Below are positions 32,683-37,626 of a stretch of 37,626 bases of DNA, piece after piece (the first letter of the stretch is position 1; each line of letters opens with the position of its first letter). The DNA is taken from the NCBI GenBank assembly GCA_017418275.1, contig JAFONX010000038.1, positions 1 through 37,626 on the forward strand, in the 5' to 3' direction. A program made the position numbers and the translations under genes. The DNA comes from Candidatus Saccharimonadota bacterium (GTDB lineage Bacteria; Patescibacteriota; Saccharimonadia; Saccharimonadales; Saccharimonadaceae). The notes under the pieces were generated by a model. It did not search any database. It was not told where the DNA came from and worked only from the letters and a program-made list of their open reading frames with translations.

Positions 32683-32814
32683 GTCTTAAGCTATATCAAT
32701 AAAGTCGGATTTTACTATGCTTTCGCCGGAGAAAAACGGCACCGCATAGCAGAAGTTCGGCGAACAGTCCGATTTTTGTGATATGGCTTAAGACACCTTG
32801 CGGTGTCGTTTTTT
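32683..32814 (+). ncRNA. Structured RNA with 16-bp closing helix and terminator (candidate leader/attenuator or free RNA)
   Basis: GTCTTAAGCTATATCA (32683-32698) pairs over all 16 bases with 32779-32794 (one G-U). Inside, 32701-32709 pairs with 32768-32776 (9 bp, core TCGGA/TCCGA). This leads to a junction with two further hairpins: CTATGC/GCATAG (32715-32720/32744-32749) capped by GCCG/CGGC, and GTTC-GGC-GAAC (32755-32765). An intrinsic terminator GACACC-TTGC-GGTGTC plus T6 (32792-32814) shares its first three bases with the closing helix. 28 nt later comes the ATG of the operon's first gene. It matches no RNA I know (not SRP RNA, tmRNA or RNase P). Confidence 0.65.
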
Positions 32815-32841
32815 ATTAATAAAGCCGCGGAGAGGAAAAGG

Positions 32842-34110
32842 ATGGGCAGAGGTAGTAGAAGCCGAGCTAAAAGAAATAAGCGAATGCTAAAGAAAATAGC
32901 GGTTATTGCTGGAATTGTAGCGGCAATAGGAACTGTCTTTTGTCTCTTGGCGCTAGTTGTCGTAAGTGATAATAATGGCACGTGCTCCGCGGTTGGTCTG
33001 AAAGGTGGCATAGCTGGCTGCAAACAAGACAAGAGATATGTTTTTGACAATATTTATTTTGTTGTAGGTAATACTAGCAATACTCCAGCCCCATATCTTT
33101 CGGATACGGTACTGAAATATGTAAGGAATAGTAGCTTAAGGAAAAATCCTAGAATTAAACTCTTTTCGGTTGCGAACAGAGAAACGATTAGCTTCAAGAA
33201 TAATATAGACATAAACGAAGAGGAAGAGACCGAAGATACGCTCTCTAGGATTAAGGGAATTAAAAACGACCTAGAGACATCGATTACGGCGGAACCTAAA
33301 ACGGACGGTGCTCAGTATTATGAAACTATAGTGCGCGCTGGAAAAGCGATCTTGAGTGATTCTGAGAGCAATGAGAAATCGATTATTATTGTAATTGGTT
33401 CTGGACTGTCCGATGGCGGAATACTGAATTTTTCTAGTGGTGAATTGCTCAGCCTTGAACCCGAAGAAGTTGTGAGCTTGCTTGAAAATAAAAACGCCAT
33501 AGACGAGGAATCTCTTAAGGGAGTGCAGATATTATGGACTGGCGTGGGGTTGACTAGCGAACCTCAAGCCGAGCTCTCTGCTCCTGATAAAGCAAGGGTT
33601 GAGAATATATACGATAGTGTCCTTAGGGCCTCCGGAGTAAAAAAGCTGGATTTTGATGATGGTGCGGATGAAAATTTACAAAGCATCTCTACATCTAAGG
33701 TGGTCAAAACTACTCCAACTGCTGACGAGTGTTATTTTTGTACGACTCGTGAGTTTGGGAGCGAAGAGCTAGGTTTTGCTGCTGATTCATACGAAATAAG
33801 TAATGAATCGAAGCTTTTAGAGATATCTCAGAGGCTTGAAGCGGATATGAAAAATACAAATGGAAGAGTAGTGGCCGTAACTGGGTATAGGGCTCGCGCG
33901 TATTGTGGTGATGATAGACAGTTACCGCTTCAAATGAATCGTGCCAAAGAAGTAAGGAACTTTATAATTAATCATACGAACATTGGCGCCGAAAGAGTTG
34001 AGGCTGTTGATGGCGGTATTGGTCCGAACGATGAATGCGAAAGCAGTGGCGTAGTGGACGAGTCAATAGCGGTCAAGAATAGAATTGTAAAAATTAAAAT
34101 CGAGAGATAA
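32842..34110 (+). CDS. Membrane-anchored VWA-like/OmpA-like protein
   Basis: A 422-residue protein with a very basic N-terminus (GRGSRSRAKRNKR), one TM (about 19-40), an extracytoplasmic domain with VWA-like features (VFDNIYFVVGNTS; IIIVIGSGLSDGGILNF; GVQILWTGVGLTSEPQ) and a C-terminal OmpA-like domain (VVAVTGYRARAYCGD...MNRAKEVRNFIINH...NRIVKIKIE) that could bind peptidoglycan. The GSGLSDGG...WTGVG order resembles proteins I associate with Actinobacteria. The start chosen is ATG 32842 with GGAGAGG 6 nt upstream. First gene of a tight operon preceded by a structured RNA. Arginine codons are often AGA/AGG, unlike the core genes. Function unknown. Confidence 0.78.
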   Translation: MGRGSRSRAKRNKRMLKKIAVIAGIVAAIGTVFCLLALVVVSDNNGTCSAVGLKGGIAGCKQDKRYVFDNIYFVVGNTSNTPAPYLSDTVLKYVRNSSLRKNPRIKLFSVANRETISFKNNIDINEEEETEDTLSRIKGIKNDLETSITAEPKTDGAQYYETIVRAGKAILSDSESNEKSIIIVIGSGLSDGGILNFSSGELLSLEPEEVVSLLENKNAIDEESLKGVQILWTGVGLTSEPQAELSAPDKARVENIYDSVLRASGVKKLDFDDGADENLQSISTSKVVKTTPTADECYFCTTREFGSEELGFAADSYEISNESKLLEISQRLEADMKNTNGRVVAVTGYRARAYCGDDRQLPLQMNRAKEVRNFIINHTNIGAERVEAVDGGIGPNDECESSGVVDESIAVKNRIVKIKIER

Positions 34111-34112
34111 GA

Positions 34113-34856
34113 ATGGCGTCAAATGAGGTTTATATCGGAAAGTATATATTTAGCGCAAAAGACATTACGCTGAGTATGCCGATTAGGATAAGAAACTATT
34201 TAATAGCTACTTTTGGCGCAAACGATTTTTACAGAAGGTTTTGTAAAAAGAATGGTATTGATCTTCCGTTGAGAAACGATGTTCATTGGAGCTTGCCCGA
34301 AGAATATAATGTTGAGCACGTCGTGATAGATAGGTTGGGCGAAAGTCGGGACAGAATAATATCTGCTTTTCATGAAATCTATGTCCAGACACAATCTGAT
34401 CTGGAAGATGCTACTGCTGCTCAGAAAAGAAGAGTCGAATCGCAAGAAAAATATCTTGAACTTGAGCGAGCGAAATTGGAACAGTATATATCGGACAGGC
34501 AAAAGTCAAAGGATGCGCAAGAGCTGATATTTTTAGACTCGAAGATAAAGACCCAAGAATCGCTCGTTAGTAACCAAGAGTTTTTGCTCGATGAAATGGA
34601 AGCGGAGCTGTCTCGGTATGAGAGTATAGAAGAGATAAATTTCGAAAACTGGAATGATCAACTTAAAAATATTGAAGATGAAATAACGAGCGAGACTTTC
34701 AAGTTTATTATGAGGTTAGGTCGAAAAGTCAAAAAGAAACTTAGTTACTCCGAATTTCAGTACATAAAACCAGAATACTCCGAAAAAGTTCATATGATCG
34801 TGCAGATGTCGAAGCCTTCGATTGTGCATAAGGCTAAAGTTAAAAAAGTAAAATAG
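34113..34856 (+). CDS. Coiled-coil protein of unknown function (247 aa)
   Basis: No family recognised. Residues about 1-80 look globular (IGKYIFSAKDITLSMPIRIRNYLIATFG), about 80-200 form a long, highly charged coiled coil, and the C-terminus is basic (SIVHKAKVKKVK). No signal peptide or TM, so presumably cytoplasmic. It starts 2 nt after the OmpA-like gene and is followed 7 nt later by another coiled-coil gene, so the products are probably made together and may form a complex with the membrane proteins of the operon. Confidence 0.7.
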   Translation: MASNEVYIGKYIFSAKDITLSMPIRIRNYLIATFGANDFYRRFCKKNGIDLPLRNDVHWSLPEEYNVEHVVIDRLGESRDRIISAFHEIYVQTQSDLEDATAAQKRRVESQEKYLELERAKLEQYISDRQKSKDAQELIFLDSKIKTQESLVSNQEFLLDEMEAELSRYESIEEINFENWNDQLKNIEDEITSETFKFIMRLGRKVKKKLSYSEFQYIKPEYSEKVHMIVQMSKPSIVHKAKVKKVK

Positions 34857-34863
34857 GGGTACC

Positions 34864-35337
34864 ATGAGAGAAGTTAAGATTAAGAGTAAATATGACGAGG
34901 ACGAGTCATTCGATTATAAGGATACTCCTAAGATTTTTAAATCCGTAACTAATAAAACAATCCAGCGTCTGAGAAATTTTTGTTTAAAAAGAAACAAAAT
35001 TGAGAGTAAAGATGAGTGGAAGACCGGTACGCTAAAAGCGATGCTGGAAAGTGTTGCTGGGCGTTTTGAGCCGGCCCATCAGAGACTAGTAGGGGATTAT
35101 TCTTCTAGGCTGTCAAATCTGGAGAATGCGTATGTGTCTGGGGTTGCTGACTTGAATGCTCAGATAATCGAATTTGAGTCTCAAATAAATGAGCATACTA
35201 TACTTTTTGAAGAATATTCGAGGTTGTATAAGAAAATAATTAAAGAAGACCTGCCAGCTGACCTCGCTTTTGATACTCGGAAGCTAGAGGAGATAAAAGC
35301 GGATTGTAATAAATTGGAGGAGCGAATTAATGGATAA
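34864..35337 (+). CDS. Coiled-coil protein of unknown function (157 aa)
   Basis: No family recognised. A charged N-terminus (KIKSKYDEDESFDYKD) is followed by helical segments and a C-terminal coiled coil (about 75-155; NLENAYVSGVADLNAQIIEFESQINEH, KLEEIKADCNKLEERI). GGGG occurs 6 nt before the ATG. The end overlaps the start of the next gene by 8 nt, implying coupled translation with the four-TM protein. Confidence 0.68.
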   Translation: MREVKIKSKYDEDESFDYKDTPKIFKSVTNKTIQRLRNFCLKRNKIESKDEWKTGTLKAMLESVAGRFEPAHQRLVGDYSSRLSNLENAYVSGVADLNAQIIEFESQINEHTILFEEYSRLYKKIIKEDLPADLAFDTRKLEEIKADCNKLEERING

Positions 35338-36112
35338 TGAATATAAGGATTATGAATTTCCTGTTCAAAATGTCATAACTATTATAGTATGTTTTGCTCT
35401 AGCCGTACTGGACATGATGTTTTTATATAAGGCTCTTCAGAGGGTCGCAGGTTCTATTCTGGGTAGCACTGATCAGGCCGGTATCTTTATGATTGTTGCA
35501 TTTATTATCGCTACAGTGGCTAACTATACGGCATATAAATGGGGCCAGCAAAACGGAAAGAGAATGGCGAAGAAGGCTATCAATAAGCATAGCCTCGGTT
35601 CATTTGTTGCATGGGCGGCAATTGGTATTTCTTATTTTGTAATAAGGGTCATAGACTTGACCAAGTCGATGGAAAACGGAGAAACGAATATTGTCGGACA
35701 TATCGTAGTTATGGGTATCTTGGCAATTTCGTATATTGGCACCGGGGCATTAATCCAATCGTCCGCACGGGAGATATTTGATGCAGAATTATCGGCTATT
35801 CGTAAAGCTAAGAAGAGATTCGAGAAAGCAAATGAGGACTTGGCGGATAGTTATGCAGACTTGAAAGAATCAATCGGCATTTTAAAAAGCTATGATATTA
35901 ACTATAAAACTCTTGATGTGCAGTATAGGAAGTGCTTAACATCCATGATTCGTACAGAGAATGCCACTATGTCGGTGATAGTTGGAAGAATGTTGGCGAA
36001 ACACAGCGATATTAACCCTAAACTTGCGGATGAAATATTGAAGGAAGTTATTAATGCAAGAAATGATAAATGGCTAGAGCAAGAGGTGGCAAAAAGTGTC
36101 AAGGGTATGTAA
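35330..36112 (+). CDS. Four-TM protein with cytoplasmic coiled-coil tail
   Basis: A 260-residue protein with hydrophobic helices at about 15-37, 50-69, 88-108 and 120-143, joined by a basic cytoplasmic loop (KWGQQNGKRMAKKAINKH), then a C-terminal helical tail of about 115 residues with coiled-coil character (AELSAIRKAKKRFEKANEDLADSY). No family recognised. The loop between TM2 and TM3 is too short for a MotA/ZorA motor subunit. GGAGGAG lies about 8 nt before ATG. It may be the membrane hub that the coiled-coil proteins of the operon attach to. Confidence 0.7.
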   Translation: MDNEYKDYEFPVQNVITIIVCFALAVLDMMFLYKALQRVAGSILGSTDQAGIFMIVAFIIATVANYTAYKWGQQNGKRMAKKAINKHSLGSFVAWAAIGISYFVIRVIDLTKSMENGETNIVGHIVVMGILAISYIGTGALIQSSAREIFDAELSAIRKAKKRFEKANEDLADSYADLKESIGILKSYDINYKTLDVQYRKCLTSMIRTENATMSVIVGRMLAKHSDINPKLADEILKEVINARNDKWLEQEVAKSVKGM

Positions 36113-36809
36113 GGACCTAGATAGTCCAATTGAGGATTTCTTCATAATTTGCGGTGCCATCGCCTTTGTTGCTCTATGTGTGTTTGGGATTGTCTATGCT
36201 GTTCGTTGGGTAAGCTACAACGTTCGAAATTCACAAAAGGATAACCCTTCGGTTATTAGCGAAGAACCGGGCGGGTCGAATCAGGCGTTGCCAGAAGCCG
36301 CACCGAATAATGAGGGACAACAGGGGCATGATTCTGGTGATTCCACGGAGGTTTTAGAACCGGATGGAATCCCGCACTTTGCAGTCTCGCATGTTCGTGA
36401 TGGCGATACGATTGAAGTGCTATATGGCGATAATCAGACGCAGGCTATTCGATTGATAGGTGTAGATACTCCTGAAACAGTGCATCCGGAGAAGCCAATT
36501 GAGTGCTTTGGCCCGGAAGCCTCTGATTATACAAAACAAAAACTCCTAGGCAGGGATGTTGGAGTAGAACTTGATAGCTCGCAGGGTGAATACGATAGTT
36601 ATAATAGAATCTTGGCCTACGTTTATTTAGATGGCGAAAACTTTAATCTAGACCTGATAAAGAATGGCTATGGTTATGAATATACCTATGATACGGCATA
36701 TAGATACCAAAAAGAGTTTAAGGAAGCTGAAGGATATGCAATGACGAGAGGTCTGGGGCTTTGGTCTAGTTGCGAGAATGTGTCACCAGTAAATATTAGT
36801 GCTTTTTAA
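36096..36809 (+). CDS. Membrane-anchored thermonuclease (SNase-like)
   Basis: A 237-residue staphylococcal-nuclease-type enzyme on an N-terminal TM anchor (about 15-38) and a Pro/Gly/Glu-rich linker (about 45-90). The catalytic domain (about 93-230) keeps the Ca2+ and active-site residues: Asp in VRDGDTIEV, Arg, Asp, Thr and Glu in IRLIGVDTPET, and Arg in YNRILAYVYLDG, followed by ELIKNGY-like and TRGLGLWS motifs. With the basic segment after the TM (RWVSYNVRNS) the orientation is uncertain, but external placement is usual and would allow cleavage of DNA or RNA outside the cell. GTG start overlapping the previous gene by 17 nt, with AGAGGTGG upstream. Confidence 0.88.
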   Translation: MSRVCKDLDSPIEDFFIICGAIAFVALCVFGIVYAVRWVSYNVRNSQKDNPSVISEEPGGSNQALPEAAPNNEGQQGHDSGDSTEVLEPDGIPHFAVSHVRDGDTIEVLYGDNQTQAIRLIGVDTPETVHPEKPIECFGPEASDYTKQKLLGRDVGVELDSSQGEYDSYNRILAYVYLDGENFNLDLIKNGYGYEYTYDTAYRYQKEFKEAEGYAMTRGLGLWSSCENVSPVNISAF

Positions 36810-36821
36810 GGAATAGGAATA

Positions 36822-37172
36822 ATGATTGCGAGTGATTATATTGGCGGATTAGTAATAGTTCTAGGCATTGTTGCTGTTTGGCTGATAGGATTCTTCTGTA
36901 CGATTCACAAACATGATAAGGAGCTTAAACAGAGATCTAGCCTAGAAAAGATAGCGATTCTTTTACAGTATGAGGGTGCGAGCGTTACGAAAAGCGAGGC
37001 GTATACGCTAGCGTTTTCAAGATTAGTGAACATATTCTATCTTTCGCTAGATTCAGAGATGAAGAAATATAAGCTAGAAGATACTAATGCGGCTTTTGCG
37101 GAAAAACTAGAATCTAATCAAGAATTTAGACGAAGACAGATCGCCGTAATTATGGGTGTAATTATGGGGTGA
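36822..37172 (+). CDS. Single-TM protein, N-terminal part of an interrupted gene?
   Basis: A 116-residue protein with one TM (about 7-28) and a charged helical part (SSLEKIAILLQYEGASVTKSEAYTLAFSRL), ending IMGVIMG at a TGA (37170-37172). The frame stays open without interruption after the TGA for another 109 codons, covering the 95-codon ORF at 37215. Either this gene carries a nonsense mutation, the TGA is read through, or two separate genes happen to share a frame. AGGAAT lies 6 nt before the ATG. No family recognised. Confidence 0.62.
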   Translation: MIASDYIGGLVIVLGIVAVWLIGFFCTIHKHDKELKQRSSLEKIAILLQYEGASVTKSEAYTLAFSRLVNIFYLSLDSEMKKYKLEDTNAAFAEKLESNQEFRRRQIAVIMGVIMG

Positions 37173-37214
37173 ATATGTTCTTCTAGTCAGCACGGAAAGA
37201 AGAAGAGCGCGGAG

Positions 37215-37502
37215 GTGTTTTGGGCTGATGAGATAAAAAAGACGTCGATAGACAGAAAAGATATAACGATTATGAAGAAGGCATATGATGCATCGATAAG
37301 GTGGTGCGCTGATGGGCTAGATCCTTACGATTTGAGTGGTGGCTTCGTGATTAACTGTATGCTAGGGCATTACAACAAAGTGTCGGCAAAAGACATGCCA
37401 GATTTGGCTCAAATGACGATTCTTCTGAAGAGCGTACAAGAGACTATTAAGACGTATAGACTGGTCATTGGAACGGCTATTATGGCTGGTGAGTATAAAT
37501 AA
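37215..37502 (+). CDS. C-terminal part of the interrupted gene, or small separate protein
   Basis: A 95-residue helical, soluble-looking segment (EIKKTSIDRKDITIMKKAYDASIRW; DMPDLAQMTILLKSVQETIKTY). The GTG at 37215 has no spaced SD (GGAG directly abuts it), and the frame continues upstream without a stop to the TGA at 37170. So this may be the C-terminal half of one ~226-residue protein rather than an independent gene. No family recognised. No terminator is seen after the stop. Confidence 0.45.
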   Translation: MFWADEIKKTSIDRKDITIMKKAYDASIRWCADGLDPYDLSGGFVINCMLGHYNKVSAKDMPDLAQMTILLKSVQETIKTYRLVIGTAIMAGEYK

Positions 37503-37561
37503 TATTAACAGGCAAATATCCTTCCGCCCCGCACGCATGAGTGTTGGTAAAATAATTACTA

Positions 37562-37573
37562 CTATTCGAATAG
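37562..37573. promoter_or_regulatory. 12-bp palindrome CTATTCGAATAG
   Basis: Perfect palindrome 41 bp upstream of the -10 box at the window end; possible operator, no further support. Confidence 0.3.
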
Positions 37574-37610
37574 CTGCTGGATTATGGAAGCATTTTCGGA
37601 ATAGAAAAGG

Positions 37611-37619
37611 TGTTATAAT
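37611..37619 (+). promoter_or_regulatory. Extended -10 at the window edge, next gene probably leaderless
   Basis: TGT-TATAAT (hexamer 37614-37619) followed by six bases and then A37626. At the 6-nt spacing used here, A37626 would be the first base of an ATG. Confidence 0.6.
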
Positions 37620-37626
37620 ATACCTA

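Noticed and set aside
32683-32814. SRP RNA, tmRNA or RNase P RNA
   Set aside because: No SRP GGAA-loop motif and no tmRNA tag sequence were seen; too short for tmRNA or RNase P.
32683-34110. RNA with paired ends as a retron msr-msd
   Set aside because: No reverse transcriptase in the operon; the following gene is OmpA-like.
32842-36112. OmpA-like plus four-TM proteins as Zorya ZorB/ZorA or a MotAB-type motor
   Set aside because: The OmpA-like protein has no acidic residue in its TM, the four-TM protein has no large TM2-TM3 loop, and no ZorC/D/E-like gene is present.
36822-37502. In-frame TGA as evidence of UGA recoding to Gly or Trp
   Set aside because: RF2 is present and other genes, such as the cysteine desulfurase, end in TGA.

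Overview
The window looks like a chromosome segment of a Candidatus Saccharibacteria (TM7) or closely related CPR/Patescibacteria genome. This is inferred from the genes: a short alanyl-tRNA synthetase that stops after its editing domain, TruB without a PUA domain, NusA without the usual rimP/infB neighbours, a lysine-rich RNase J, many small membrane proteins, and a cysteine desulfurase/MnmA pair without scaffold genes. A release factor 2 gene (SPF and GGQ motifs) and genes ending in TGA show that UGA is a stop, which argues against the UGA=Gly CPR lineages.

Layout. 1-5.3 kb: 3' part of a Ca2+-type P-type ATPase, two small minus-strand membrane proteins with consensus promoters, a DUF2130 protein, a small membrane protein and nusA. 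5.4-14.2 kb: rnj, truB, prfB, ftsE, ftsX, a secreted coiled-coil/CHAP hydrolase and an S41 peptidase, a coherent cell-division and wall-remodelling neighbourhood. 14.2-19.4 kb: a KwaB/DUF4868-like orphan, a small membrane protein, TatD nuclease, two small unknown ORFs, cysteine desulfurase and mnmA. 19.4-28.2 kb: a membrane metallophosphoesterase, two surface proteins, a DJ-1/DUF1653 pair, an MFS-like protein, a membrane-anchored beta-helix protein and a HerA-like ATPase. 28.3-32.2 kb: an unknown protein, alaS, an HD protein, a candidate small RNA and a small ORF.

32.2-37.5 kb is an accessory-looking region. It has a two-copy 32-bp repeat, a frameshifted small gene, a structured RNA closed by a 16-bp helix that begins at the predicted transcription start and ends in an intrinsic terminator, and then a tight seven-ORF operon. 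The operon encodes a VWA-like/OmpA-like membrane protein, two coiled-coil proteins, a four-TM protein with a coiled-coil tail, a membrane-anchored SNase-type nuclease, and a last gene split by an in-frame TGA. AGA/AGG arginine codons look commoner here than in the core genes. I do not recognise this as a described system; it is the best candidate for something new.

Promoters appear to fall into two styles. Leadered genes (nusA, rnj, the 62-aa and 151-aa genes) have TTGACA/TTGACC-17-TATAAT-like promoters and usually an SD. At least thirteen genes instead have a TATAAT-like box (often TGnTATAAT) only 6-9 nt before ATG, which implies leaderless mRNAs; several of these follow directly on the preceding gene's terminator.
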